Source of the DNA: Sphaerospermopsis aphanizomenoides BCCUSP55
GTDB lineage: Bacteria; Cyanobacteriota; Cyanobacteriia; Cyanobacteriales; Nostocaceae
Assembly (NCBI RefSeq): GCF_001586785.1
Contig: NZ_LUFH02000059.1
Coordinates: 1-38,494, forward strand
Direction: 5' to 3'
DNA length: 38,494 nucleotides
The notes beneath the pieces were generated by a model. That model did no database searches. It was not told the origin of the DNA and was given only the letters and a program-made list of their open reading frames with translations. The stretch's first letter is position 1, and the number at the start of each line of letters is the position of its first letter. Both the position numbers and the translations under genes were made by a program. Below, one piece after another: positions 1 through 9,420 of the stretch.

Positions 1-20
1 GAAGCAGGGGAAGCAGGGGA
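1..20. repeat. Direct repeat of a 10-mer
   Basis: Two tandem copies of GAAGCAGGGG (the second ending in A) open the window. This may be the edge of a longer purine-rich tract lying outside it. No gene is seen here. Confidence 0.5.
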
Positions 21-62
21 AGAAAAATTTGTTCTTTATTCTTCAATTCTCTTTCTCTTGCC

Positions 63-176
63 TTTTGCCTTTTGCCTTTTGCCTCTTGCCCTCTTTCTGT
101 CACCTGTCACCTGTCACCTGTCACCTGTTCCCTGTTCCCTGTTCCCTGTTCCCTGTTCCCTGTTCCCTGTCACCTA
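63..176. repeat. Heptameric short tandem repeats
   Basis: Three exact TTTTGCC units and a variant lie at 63-90. They are followed by four TCACCTG units (100-127) and then six TTCCCTG units (128-169), ending in a TCACCTA variant. All share a 7-base period and switch unit without losing phase. Such short tandem repeats are characteristic of intergenic DNA in filamentous cyanobacteria. A 67-codon open frame across them is a by-product of the repeat. Confidence 0.9.
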
Positions 177-250
177 ACCAGGAACTTACGTTAATTGTTG
201 ATTTTTTTGACACAACGATAGCTACAATCTAGGAGAAAGAAAATGCAAGA

Positions 251-3200
251 ATGTGGCAAATGCTCAGGTGGCTATTGCAGTGGCTTAACAAGTTTTTAAA
301 GTATCCCTTTGACAGTCGTCGGACTCATGATGCCGACGCGAACAAGGGACATGACGGGGTAGAATCTCTACCAGAATTAACCAATGCGGATCTGGAACTA
401 TTGTTTAACGAGTTGCTTGAAGGTGTACATCAAGCACGGGGACAACAATGGGCATTGAAGTATTTGGAGCGGATGGAACCCCGAATTACAGTTGAGCGTT
501 GGATAGATTGGTTACTGATATTTGGTGAAAGATTGCTATCTTCACCTGCGCCAAATATTCAGATTGCAACGCGCATGGTAAAACTGGGTGAACTCAATGT
601 TGGTAAAGTTGGTGAACTTGCATCAGAAATTGGTGTCCAATTATTGAGTCGTGAGTTCTTAGCCCAAAGAGATATACAATACCCACAACCTGTAGAGGTG
701 GAAATTCCCAGCCCACCAGAAGTAGTAGCAGACACTCCTGGACAACAATTACTGCGGGATTTGGGTGAACAGTTATGGGAGCATGACCAGGAAGAACCTG
801 TAAATATTGCACCAGTATCCATCAGTTTGGAAGAAGTATGGACAGGTAAGTCGCAACAGTGGAGTCATCAGCATTCCCAACCACCAGTATCGGAAACTGT
901 GGTTTTTGAGTATGTCCGGGAAGATCACCCAGATCGGGTTGAGGAAGTTGAACAGGTGAGTGATTCTTCCTTGGTAGAAAGTTGGGATCAGTCCCTGGTG
1001 AGTTTAGAGCCAAAGGTGGCACATACTCTGGATGAGTTGGTGGTGAGGCTAGAACAAAGTACCAATTTAGTCCAACAACTTGCTTCTGAGTTAGCCCTCC
1101 GTGATGAACGCCAAGCAATAATTCAGCGTCCCTCTTTTCAACTGACTGTCACCAACCAAGCTCAAGCCTGGTTTTATCAAGGTTTACAGCAAGCTAAATC
1201 TGGGGATTTGTTGGGGGCGTTGGCTTTTTATAATCAAGCTACTAAACTGCAACCAGAATCTGCTGAGTATTGGTTTAACCAGGGATTGACGCTGTTTCAT
1301 TTACAACGTTTTGAGGAAGCGATCGCCGCTTATGACCAAGCCCTGAGTCTCAAACCTGATTTTGCCAAAGCTTGGTACAATCGCGGCGGTATTTTGGGAG
1401 AATTTGGTGATTTTGATGCCGCGATCGCCTCTTTTGACAAAGCGATAGAATTTAATCCCAACTACCAGGAAGCTTGGTCAAGTCGGGGTTTGGCACTGCT
1501 GAAATTAGGATTGATTTGGGAAGCTATTTCTAGTTATGACCAAGCCTTGAATTTACAACGTCAAGACCAGGAAACTTGGTATTATCGGGGCGTTGCCTTG
1601 GCTGTAGGAGAGCAATATGAAGAGGCGATCGCTTCCTACAACCAAGCTATAGAAATTCAACCAGACTATCAGGAAGTTTGGATTGACCGGGGAGTAGTCT
1701 TATTTAACTTGAAACGCTGGTCAGAAGCCATTGAATCTTGGGATCAAGCTCTGTCTATTCAACCTGACTTTTATTTAGCCTGGTATAACCGTGGTATCGC
1801 CTTAGAAAATTTAGGCAGACGAGAAGAAGCAATTAGTTCCTATCAACAGGCGATCGCTATTAAATCTGACTTCCACCTCGCTTGGTACAATCAAGCTGTA
1901 GCCCTATTTTATTTAGATAGATTTGCAGAAGCCATTTCTTGTTATGACAGCGCCTTAGAAATCAAACTAGACTACTGGGAAGCTTGGCTTGGTCGCGGTG
2001 GGGCTGTTGGTCACTTAATCAATGACAAACTATCTCTGAGTGTACCGAGTAGCATAGCTGCATCCAGTCCTCACCTCAATCAGCTGGGCTATGAAGGTAA
2101 ATTAGCCACATATCAAGAAGGGTTGAAATATCTGCGTCCAGATACCCACCCTGAAGGTTGGGGCAGATTACATTTAGCTATTGGCAATACACACTACGAA
2201 CAAGGTAAAAAGCAATCCACAACCCGCAATTTTTGGCAAAAAGCTGTCTCTGAATACCAACAGGCGCTATTAACCCTCACAGCCCAAGATTTCCCGGAAT
2301 TACATCTTGATGGTTTACAATCTCTCACCAAAGTTCTGGTAGGTTTGGGACAAACAGCAACAGCCCAAGAATTACAACAACAAGGATTAGACTTATTACA
2401 ACAATTATTGAATCAAACAACTCGCCCTGAACAAAGTAAAAAACAACTGGCTTTGAAATTTGCAGGTTTGAAACAATTAGCAGTGGATATAGCTGTGAAT
2501 ATAGGTGATTTAGTAGAAGCTTGGGAAATAGCGGAACAAGGCAAAAATACTTGTTTAAAATTACTGCTTTCTGATGGGTATCATGAAATTTGCTCGCCCA
2601 ACTATGAGGCTATTCAAGAACTACTAAATTCTACAACTGCTGTTATTTACTGGCATCTTAGTCCAGCGGCATTACACACTTTCATTATTAAATATGAAGC
2701 TCCCTCACCCATTCTTTTATTAACACCAATACAAGATACACAAGCTATCCCTGAAGCAGTACAACGCCTAATTGAATTTGAAAACTGGTTAGAAGATTGG
2801 CAAAAACAATATCAGGAATCTCACCAAACCCAAGATATAGACAATAACTACCATCATTCCTGGTGGGTAGATATGGAACAGAGGTTATTAAATCTGCAAA
2901 ATATCCTCAATATTTCCACAATTATTCAGGAACTAGAAGGAATTACCAAACTAATTTTCATTCCCCATCGTGATTTACATAAATTACCTATCCATGCGCT
3001 TTTTCCTGTTCATCAGGAAGATGCACTCAATTACACTATCAACTATCTACCCAGTCTGCAAATAGGTCTTGATTTAACAACAAATTCATTATCAAATTGG
3101 CAACAGCAAAAATTCCTCAGTCTTGAAAATCTAGAAACCACAGATAATCACCAGATCAACTCTGCTGAATTTGCATCGGTAATTGTCAGAAAGATGTTTG

Positions 3201-3832
3201 CTAATGCCCAACATATTAATGGTTCACAAGCTACTCTAGATAATGTCAAAAATGCCTTAGTTGCTGATTACAATATCTTTCACTTTACTGGTCATGCTAT
3301 CAACAATTTGAGTGAAGCTCAAAAATCAGCTTTAGTCTTAGCAGATGAAGAAAAACTGACTTTAGCAGAACTGAGTCAACAGACTTTTAATAGCTACAAT
3401 CTTTTTGCTCTCCCAAATTCTGAGAATGTTAGTAATAATCTTCAGCATATCAGCAGTGAATATGTGGGTTTAGCAACTGGGTTATTAATGGGAGGTGTTC
3501 CTTATGTTTTGAGTACACTTTGGACTGTTGAATCACCTGCTACGGCTTTAGTAATGATTGACTTTTACCGCCGATTAATTGCCACTAAATCTCCAGTTAC
3601 TGCTTTATCGGCAACCATAAATTGGCTGAGAGATATAACTGTTGGAGAACTGATAACATGGTATGAAGATTTACTCACTAATCTGGATTCAGATGAAGTT
3701 AAATTCAGGAATTATGTAATGTGGCAAATTGATATAATTCGGGAATTATCACATCCCATACAGCCTTATCATCATCCTTATTATTGGGCAGCATTTATCA
3801 TTACAGGATGTGGTAAAACGGCTAACGAATGA
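251..3832 (+). CDS. TPR-repeat protein with C-terminal CHAT (caspase-like) domain lacking the catalytic Cys
   Basis: A 1193-residue protein. The ATG at 251 follows AGGAG near 231. Residues about 1-140 form an N-terminal region I recall from other cyanobacterial TPR-CHAT proteins. Residues about 150-300 are acidic and low in conservation. About eight TPR units (34-residue period, repeated WYNRG and EAI.SYDQAL patterns) span about 303-582. A second helical segment follows, and the CHAT domain fills roughly 900-1190. The CHAT His motif HFTGH is at 1011-1015, and EYVGL and LSTLWTVE follow as usual. The expected LSACETG-type Cys motif reads LPNSENV, placing Ser1057 where the catalytic Cys should be. 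Family knowledge: CHAT domains are clan CD-like peptidases, often fused to TPRs. Inference: a non-proteolytic scaffold or a changed nucleophile. The gene is followed by repeats and is probably not part of the EPS operon. Four HIP1 sites fall within 1319-1857. Confidence 0.9.
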   Translation: MWQMLRWLLQWLNKFLKYPFDSRRTHDADANKGHDGVESLPELTNADLELLFNELLEGVHQARGQQWALKYLERMEPRITVERWIDWLLIFGERLLSSPAPNIQIATRMVKLGELNVGKVGELASEIGVQLLSREFLAQRDIQYPQPVEVEIPSPPEVVADTPGQQLLRDLGEQLWEHDQEEPVNIAPVSISLEEVWTGKSQQWSHQHSQPPVSETVVFEYVREDHPDRVEEVEQVSDSSLVESWDQSLVSLEPKVAHTLDELVVRLEQSTNLVQQLASELALRDERQAIIQRPSFQLTVTNQAQAWFYQGLQQAKSGDLLGALAFYNQATKLQPESAEYWFNQGLTLFHLQRFEEAIAAYDQALSLKPDFAKAWYNRGGILGEFGDFDAAIASFDKAIEFNPNYQEAWSSRGLALLKLGLIWEAISSYDQALNLQRQDQETWYYRGVALAVGEQYEEAIASYNQAIEIQPDYQEVWIDRGVVLFNLKRWSEAIESWDQALSIQPDFYLAWYNRGIALENLGRREEAISSYQQAIAIKSDFHLAWYNQAVALFYLDRFAEAISCYDSALEIKLDYWEAWLGRGGAVGHLINDKLSLSVPSSIAASSPHLNQLGYEGKLATYQEGLKYLRPDTHPEGWGRLHLAIGNTHYEQGKKQSTTRNFWQKAVSEYQQALLTLTAQDFPELHLDGLQSLTKVLVGLGQTATAQELQQQGLDLLQQLLNQTTRPEQSKKQLALKFAGLKQLAVDIAVNIGDLVEAWEIAEQGKNTCLKLLLSDGYHEICSPNYEAIQELLNSTTAVIYWHLSPAALHTFIIKYEAPSPILLLTPIQDTQAIPEAVQRLIEFENWLEDWQKQYQESHQTQDIDNNYHHSWWVDMEQRLLNLQNILNISTIIQELEGITKLIFIPHRDLHKLPIHALFPVHQEDALNYTINYLPSLQIGLDLTTNSLSNWQQQKFLSLENLETTDNHQINSAEFASVIVRKMFANAQHINGSQATLDNVKNALVADYNIFHFTGHAINNLSEAQKSALVLADEEKLTLAELSQQTFNSYNLFALPNSENVSNNLQHISSEYVGLATGLLMGGVPYVLSTLWTVESPATALVMIDFYRRLIATKSPVTALSATINWLRDITVGELITWYEDLLTNLDSDEVKFRNYVMWQIDIIRELSHPIQPYHHPYYWAAFIITGCGKTANE

Positions 3833-3837
3833 CCGGG

Positions 3838-3870
3838 AATTTTAGATTTTAGATTTTAGATTTTAGATTA
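3838..3870. repeat. TTTTAGA heptamer repeat
   Basis: About four tandem units of period 7 (TTTTAGA) lie directly after the stop of the CHAT gene. They belong to the same class of short tandem repeats as those at the left end of the window. Confidence 0.8.
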
Positions 3871-3887
3871 AAAAAATTTGGTACAGG

Positions 3888-3945
3888 CCCCGTCCTTCAG
3901 GACGGAAAAATACTCGCTGCGCTGCGTACGCTTCGCTAACGTAAA
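3888..3945. repeat. Dispersed hairpin repeat (CCGTCCT/AGGACGG)
   Basis: A 7-bp perfect stem with a 2-base loop (3890-3905) is followed by a GC-rich stretch built from CGCTGCG and CGCTTCGC-like units in otherwise AT-rich intergenic DNA. There is no T-tract on either strand, so it is not a convincing terminator. The hairpin resembles sequences I recall near ends of IS200/IS605-type elements in cyanobacteria, so it may be an element scar. The rest of the 356-base gap 3833-4188 shows no gene. Confidence 0.55.
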
Positions 3946-4188
3946 TCCCAAATCCAAAATTTTCAAGCTCTACACTTTAGGGTGGAGTCAATCTAAAATC
4001 CATTGGATGAGATTAGATTTTTCCCAAATTCAATATTTAACGCCATAAACCATTGCTTTTGGTCTTTGCAACCAGAATAGAAGACTTGTGAAAGTAATAG
4101 TTAACATTTTTACAGCTACTAGGAGTACATAGATTTAGTTTATACTCAGAAAGATAAGAATCAATCCTTTTTATTTAGAGGAGATGAC

Positions 4189-4950
4189 ATGATGTTAGAA
4201 GGTCACTATGCAAAAAAGCAAATATTATGCAGTAATCAGATAATTGCCTGGAGTCATTCTAGCCGCTTTCAAACTACAAAAAAATTATTAGAAATTTATG
4301 TTGGTAGCAACAGCAAGCTACTTGATTATGGGTGTGGTGATGGTACATTTTTACAGATAGTGAGCCATTTAGTTTCAGAAGCTGTTGGTACTGATATTGC
4401 TGAAGGACAGATTTATAATTGTCAGCAGAGATTTTCAGGAGAAACTAAAATTAAATTTAGTCATATCAAGGAATTAAGCTCGCAACAGTCTGTTTCTTAC
4501 TTTGATACTGCTGTTTGTATGGAAGTGTTGGAGCATTGTCTAGCAGAACAAGTAGAAAAAATCATCAAGGATTTAAACAGACTGGTTAAGCCAGAAGGAA
4601 TTATCATTATTAGCGTGCCTATAGAAATAGGTCTTAGCTTGCTGATTAAACAAATTACTAGACGTATTGCTGGTTATTTGCGACAAGGAGAGTATGATAA
4701 AAGTATAGAACCTTATTCTCTAACGGAACTTTTGCAGATGATTTTTGCGACTAAATCATCTTCTATAAAACGTCCTGTTTACGGCGATGAATCTCCCTAT
4801 CACGGACATAAAGGTTTTAATTGGCGACTCCTACGAGAAGAACTTAGCAAAACTTATAAAATTGAACATACCTGTTTTTCACCTCTCGGTTGGTTGGGAG
4901 GATTTTTTAGCAGCCAAGTTTTTCTAATTTGCCGGAATAAAAAACCATAA
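4189..4950 (+). CDS. Class I SAM-dependent methyltransferase
   Basis: 253 residues. The ATG at 4189 is preceded by TAGAGGAG at good distance; a second ATG follows at 4192. The SAM-binding motif I reads LLDYGCGDGTFL (about 43-54), with the acidic end of strand 2 at VGTDIA and a post-motif EVLEHC characteristic of the Methyltransf_11/23 group. The C-terminal third is the substrate-specific part. It starts a same-strand run with two glycosyltransferases (next start 17 bases downstream), so the likely substrate is a sugar or lipid-linked glycan of the EPS locus. The exact acceptor cannot be read from the sequence. Confidence 0.87.
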   Translation: MMLEGHYAKKQILCSNQIIAWSHSSRFQTTKKLLEIYVGSNSKLLDYGCGDGTFLQIVSHLVSEAVGTDIAEGQIYNCQQRFSGETKIKFSHIKELSSQQSVSYFDTAVCMEVLEHCLAEQVEKIIKDLNRLVKPEGIIIISVPIEIGLSLLIKQITRRIAGYLRQGEYDKSIEPYSLTELLQMIFATKSSSIKRPVYGDESPYHGHKGFNWRLLREELSKTYKIEHTCFSPLGWLGGFFSSQVFLICRNKKP

Positions 4951-4966
4951 ATCAATCAGAAAAATC

Positions 4967-6127
4967 TTGAATATATCTAAATTACACCTGGCAATTATCC
5001 GCGACTATCCAGAAGAAAACTGGCATAGTATGGATTTATGCTCGCAAATGCTACTTAAGCATCTGCACGCTGAACACACCCCATCTATTCAAGCTCTAGA
5101 AGTGCTGCCACAATTTAAAAGGCGGTTTCAACAAATTCCCCGACTCGGTAAAAAGCACTTTGCTTATAATGCAGACCGTCTACTAAATCGCTTTTGGTAC
5201 TATCCTCAGTATCTTAAAACCAAGTTAACATCTGACGATTTTTATCACATTGCTGACCACTCCTACGCTCAATTAGCATTAGTTTTACCCCCAGAACGGA
5301 CGGGAGTATACTGTCATGATATTGACGCTTTTCGCTCGCTTGTAGAACCGGAAAAAGAACCTAGACCAGCTTGGTATCAAGCCATGTCTGGGAGAATTTT
5401 ACGCGGTTTACAATCCTGCGCCATTGTATTTTATTCGACAGCAGAAGTTAGGAAACAAATTGAGCATTACCAACTAGTAGAACCATCACGGCTAGTTTAT
5501 GCGCCCTATGGGATCGCCGCTGAATTTGGTATTAATACTGAAATTCAAAGTAATATTGACCAAGAAATACTGCAACAAATTAGTACCGCACCTTTTCTGC
5601 TTCATGTTGGTAGTTGCATTCCTAGAAAACGCATTGATATTCTATTAGAAGTATTTGCACGAGTACGAAGTATTCATCCAGAATTGCGACTAGTCAAAGT
5701 CAGTGGAGAGTGGACACAAAGCCAACAACAACAAATTGCCGATTTGAATCTGAGTAAATCTATTATTCACCTACAGAATTTAGAACGCGCTACTATAGCA
5801 ACCCTTTACCAACGAGCATCAGCCGTGTTATTAACAAGTGAAACAGAGGGTTTTGGATTACCTGTAATTGAAGCCTTAGCTTGTGGAGCAATAGTTATTG
5901 CTAGTGATATTCCCGTATTGCGTGAAGTAGGTGGACAAGCCGTGATATACTGTCCGAGTGCGAATGTTTCAGCGTGGGTGGAAACAGTGGTGCAATTCTT
6001 GTCAAACCCAACTACTGCTCCTTCTATAAATCTCCGTCTGAGTCAAGCGCAAAAATATTCTTGGTCTAATCACGCTCAAATTATTGCCAAATCTTATTTA
6101 AAATTAGCGGGTATGGAGAATATATGA
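4967..6127 (+). CDS. Glycosyltransferase family 4 (GT-B)
   Basis: 386 residues if initiated at the TTG at 4967. The first in-frame ATG (about 5030) would remove the N-terminal LHLAIIRDYPEENW strand, which looks like part of the Rossmann-type fold, so the TTG is preferred despite no clear ribosome-binding site. The C-terminal nucleotide-sugar domain shows LLHVGSCIPRKRID and the EX7E-type motif ETEGFGLPVIEALACG. Its role is transfer of a nucleotide-activated sugar to the growing lipid-linked repeat unit at the cytoplasmic membrane (family knowledge). The stop overlaps the next start by ATGA, indicating translational coupling. Confidence 0.87.
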   Translation: MNISKLHLAIIRDYPEENWHSMDLCSQMLLKHLHAEHTPSIQALEVLPQFKRRFQQIPRLGKKHFAYNADRLLNRFWYYPQYLKTKLTSDDFYHIADHSYAQLALVLPPERTGVYCHDIDAFRSLVEPEKEPRPAWYQAMSGRILRGLQSCAIVFYSTAEVRKQIEHYQLVEPSRLVYAPYGIAAEFGINTEIQSNIDQEILQQISTAPFLLHVGSCIPRKRIDILLEVFARVRSIHPELRLVKVSGEWTQSQQQQIADLNLSKSIIHLQNLERATIATLYQRASAVLLTSETEGFGLPVIEALACGAIVIASDIPVLREVGGQAVIYCPSANVSAWVETVVQFLSNPTTAPSINLRLSQAQKYSWSNHAQIIAKSYLKLAGMENI

Positions 6128-7329
6128 AAATTGTATTTGTCAACCCCGTGGGAGCTATTGGTGGTGCGGAAAGAGCTTTATTAACTATCATGGATGCTCT
6201 TATCAACACAAAGCCAGATATTCAAATTTATCTTATTGCTGGTACTGATGGGGCAATGATATCACAGGCGGAAAAATTAGGAGTGGAGGTTAAAGTATTA
6301 AAACTGCCAGAAGGTTTTAACCAACTTGGTGATAGTGCATTGCAAGGAAGTAGTAAAATTATAGGAAAAATAAAATTATTATTTCAGTTAGTTTCTCTTG
6401 CTCCTAGTTTATGGCAATATCTCCAAGAATTTCGGCAAACAATAGAACTAATAAACCCTAATATAATTCATACAAACGGGATTAAAGCTAATCTGATTAC
6501 CTCACTAGCTGGAATCAAAAATATACCTGTGATTTGGCATATTCAAGATTTTTATGGTGCGCGTCCTTTGGTGGCAAAATTGTTAAAATGGTCTCGTAAA
6601 AAAGCTACAATTGCAATTGCCATTTCTCAATCTGTAGCTGAAGATGTCAAAAAAACCTTACCTGGTTTACCAGTAGAAGTAATTTACAGTGCTATAAATA
6701 TTCACTATTTTTCTCCTCCCAATTCCCCTGCTATAAATTCACTTGCCAATTGTCCCATAAAAGTGGGATTAGTTGCTACTTTTGCGCGTTGGAAAGGTCA
6801 TGATATTTTTCTGGAAGCAGCATCAGAAATTATCAAAACCTATCCAGAGATAAACGTGGGTTTTTGTATAGTTGGTGGCGCAATTTATAAAACTCGCGGC
6901 TCCCAATTTTCGGAACAGGAATTAAAGGAAAAAGCCACACACCTAAATATTGCAGACAAAGTAGATTTTCTTGGTTTTCAAGAGGATATAGCCGCAATTT
7001 ACCGTTCCTTGGATATTGTAGTTCATGCCAGTACCCAACCAGAACCCTTTGGTTTAGCAATAGTAGAAGCAATGGCTTGTGGTAAACCAGTGATTGTATC
7101 TCAAGCTGGTGGTGCTGCGGAGTTATTTACCCATAACTATGATGCAGTTGGTGTACCACCAGGAGAACCAAAAGCCTTAGCTGCTGCAATTGTAGATTTA
7201 CTTAACAATCCAGAAAAACGTCAACTCCTATCAGAACAAGCAAGGTATACAGTGACGGAGCGTTTTAGTCATGAACGTTTAGGTGAGCAAATTTTGTCTG
7301 TTTATAAAAACACAAAATTAAATTACTAG
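6124..7329 (+). CDS. Glycosyltransferase family 4 (GT-B)
   Basis: 401 residues; the ATG overlaps the upstream stop (ATGA). The N-terminus has the acceptor-side glycine loop VGAIGGAERALL (about 8-19). The donor domain has FARWKGHDIFLEA, then PEPFGLAIVEAMACG (EX7E) and GGAAEL. This is a typical retaining GT4 of the EPS type. It ends the first plus-strand run: the stop is only 3 bases from the 3' end of the convergent tyrosine autokinase gene, and no terminator hairpin is visible between them. The sugar and linkage are not predictable. Confidence 0.9.
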   Translation: MKIVFVNPVGAIGGAERALLTIMDALINTKPDIQIYLIAGTDGAMISQAEKLGVEVKVLKLPEGFNQLGDSALQGSSKIIGKIKLLFQLVSLAPSLWQYLQEFRQTIELINPNIIHTNGIKANLITSLAGIKNIPVIWHIQDFYGARPLVAKLLKWSRKKATIAIAISQSVAEDVKKTLPGLPVEVIYSAINIHYFSPPNSPAINSLANCPIKVGLVATFARWKGHDIFLEAASEIIKTYPEINVGFCIVGGAIYKTRGSQFSEQELKEKATHLNIADKVDFLGFQEDIAAIYRSLDIVVHASTQPEPFGLAIVEAMACGKPVIVSQAGGAAELFTHNYDAVGVPPGEPKALAAAIVDLLNNPEKRQLLSEQARYTVTERFSHERLGEQILSVYKNTKLNY

Positions 7330-7332
7330 TAC

Positions 7333-9420
7333 CTAAACTGTACTGACTGCATAAGCAGAATATTGTTGGTTAGCATTAATGCCATTCATAGCTATTCCTA
7401 AAACATTTTGGTCAGCTTTCTCCAACATTTCTTTAGAGAGAGAAATACTAGTAGAATCGACTTTACCTGGACGCACTACAAACAAAATTCCATTTGCCAG
7501 TTTACCTAAAATAGTTGCATCTGCGGCTACAGTTAATGGAGCAGTATCAATGATTACAAAATCATACTTTTGCGCGACTTGTGCAACAAACACAGCCATT
7601 TGACTAGAATCAAGTAGTGCAGCTGGGTTATTATTTATTTCACCAGCCGTGATCACTTCTAAGTTAGGCACAATTTCAGTCACAGCCAGGTTTAGATCCA
7701 ACTGACGTTTGAGAACATTACTCAGACCAACTTCATTGGGAATTTCCCAGATTTTGTGTTGACTAGGATGACGCAAATCTGCATCCACTAGTAATACATT
7801 GCGCCCCAACTGAGATATGGAGAAAGCTAAATTAGCAGAAATTGTTGATTTACCTTCTTTTGGGACAGCACTGGAAACCACAATCACCTTAATAGATTGT
7901 TCTGAATTGAAGAATCTCAGGTTAGTTTGCAGCATCCGAAAAGCTTCGCTAATTGGTGAATCAGGTTGTTTTCTCACAATTACTTCTGGGGTAAAACCGC
8001 CATTGGGAAAAGGTGGAACATAACCTAATAAGGTATAACCCAGCAAGTCTTTGGCTGATTTTGGAGTTTTAATGGTTTTGTCCAATCGTTCTAATACAAA
8101 AGCAGTTGCTACTCCTAAAACAATTCCACCAATTAATCCTTGCAGTAAGTTTATATACTGACGACTCCTAATCGGCACTGCGGGAATTAAGGCAGGAGTT
8201 ACAATCCTAGCATTGCTCACTTGCAGATTTTCCGCTACCTGGAGTTCCTGATACCTATCCAAAAGGGCTTGATAACTAGAATCGGTTGCAGATATTTCTC
8301 GTTCTAGCTGACGTTGCTGTAATTCTAGCTGCGGTAAGGTATTAGCCCTTTGTCTGTAAGATTCAATTACTTGAGCCAAAGATTTTAGTCTAACTTGTAA
8401 ACTGAGTCTTTCCGCTTCCGCACTAGCATATTGACCGAGAATTCCTTGCTGCAAACCCAGAGTTCTCAGTTGTACAATATTTTCAGGTTCTTTGGTTTGA
8501 TTCAAACGGGCTGCTTTACCAATAAAGCTTTGTTCTATTCGTTTCTTCAGTTCTACCTTCAGGATAGCCTCTTCTCGTTTGAGGTCAATCATTGTTGGGT
8601 GGGTATCAGTCAAACGCAATCCTGTCACAGCTATCTTTTGCTGAATATCTTGCAACTGCCCTAGCACCGAAGTTGTAGACGGAGATTCTCCCACAAAACC
8701 CGCCACTACAGCTTCTTGAGAAGTAATACCAAATAATTTTTGGATTGATTGCATCCGTGCGGTTTGGGACGATAAATCCGATCTGGTGGCGGCTACTTGT
8801 CTGTCTAAATCCGTGAGAATACTCACACTTGATGTAGCTTCTGCTTTTAGGTCTAAAACTCTGTTTTGCTGTTTAAAAAATTGTAGTCTGCGTTCAGCCG
8901 CTTGTAATGCAGCTTTTCTGAGTGGCAACTGTTGGGCAATAAAGTCTCTTGCTGACCTGGTTTGAGCGCGGTTGGCATTGATATCATTATCTATATAGAT
9001 TTTCATCAAGGTGTTCACAATTGAAGCCGCTCGTCTGGGGTCTTCACTTGTATAATAAATCTCTAAGATATCAGTGTTATCAATATTTTTGACTTCCAGG
9101 TCTTTTAAAAAGACTAGAGGGTTAATATTGAGATCCAGGGAATTAATAGTTTTTTCAGCTAGGGGTAAAGAACGCAAAACAGCTACCTCTGTTCCCAAGG
9201 GTCTACCACTGACTGAACTCTCTAACTGTCCTAATTGGTTGCCTACTCCGGTCAAGGTAGAGGTAGAGTTCTTTTTCAGAACCAGTTGCCCTCCTGCCTG
9301 ATAAATAGGGGTTTCTATTAATGTTTTAACTATACTCAATGCCAAAAGAGTCAGAAAAACTATAGAAGTGGGTAACCACCGTCGTTGAAGTATTGACCAG
9401 TAACGCAAATATTCTTCCAT
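7333..9420 (-). CDS. Polysaccharide co-polymerase / tyrosine autokinase (Wzc-like)
   Basis: 695 residues, bacterial tyrosine-kinase architecture in one chain. A Wzz-type N-terminus has a membrane segment at about 17-33. A long periplasmic coiled-coil region (about 150-400) carries a PALIPAVPIRSR proline-rich motif before the second membrane segment (about 423-442). The cytoplasmic P-loop kinase has Walker A SAVPKEGKST at 517-526, Walker A' LLVDADLR at 543-550 and Walker B FVIIDTAP at 621-628. The C-terminal tail carries only two tyrosines (687 and 690), fewer than the usual Tyr cluster. Known role: control of Wzy-dependent chain length and export. It is transcribed away from the HpsJ-exosortase pair and converges on the GT gene. 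The upstream 600-base gap probably carries divergent promoters. Confidence 0.92.
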   Translation of the reverse strand: MEEYLRYWSILQRRWLPTSIVFLTLLALSIVKTLIETPIYQAGGQLVLKKNSTSTLTGVGNQLGQLESSVSGRPLGTEVAVLRSLPLAEKTINSLDLNINPLVFLKDLEVKNIDNTDILEIYYTSEDPRRAASIVNTLMKIYIDNDINANRAQTRSARDFIAQQLPLRKAALQAAERRLQFFKQQNRVLDLKAEATSSVSILTDLDRQVAATRSDLSSQTARMQSIQKLFGITSQEAVVAGFVGESPSTTSVLGQLQDIQQKIAVTGLRLTDTHPTMIDLKREEAILKVELKKRIEQSFIGKAARLNQTKEPENIVQLRTLGLQQGILGQYASAEAERLSLQVRLKSLAQVIESYRQRANTLPQLELQQRQLEREISATDSSYQALLDRYQELQVAENLQVSNARIVTPALIPAVPIRSRQYINLLQGLIGGIVLGVATAFVLERLDKTIKTPKSAKDLLGYTLLGYVPPFPNGGFTPEVIVRKQPDSPISEAFRMLQTNLRFFNSEQSIKVIVVSSAVPKEGKSTISANLAFSISQLGRNVLLVDADLRHPSQHKIWEIPNEVGLSNVLKRQLDLNLAVTEIVPNLEVITAGEINNNPAALLDSSQMAVFVAQVAQKYDFVIIDTAPLTVAADATILGKLANGILFVVRPGKVDSTSISLSKEMLEKADQNVLGIAMNGINANQQYSAYAVSTV

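Noticed and set aside
63-176. Possible CRISPR-like array
   Set aside because: The unit is only seven bases with no spacers; it is a simple tandem repeat.
3888-3906. Terminator for the CHAT gene
   Set aside because: The GC-rich hairpin has no T-tract on either strand and is followed by further repeat-like sequence.
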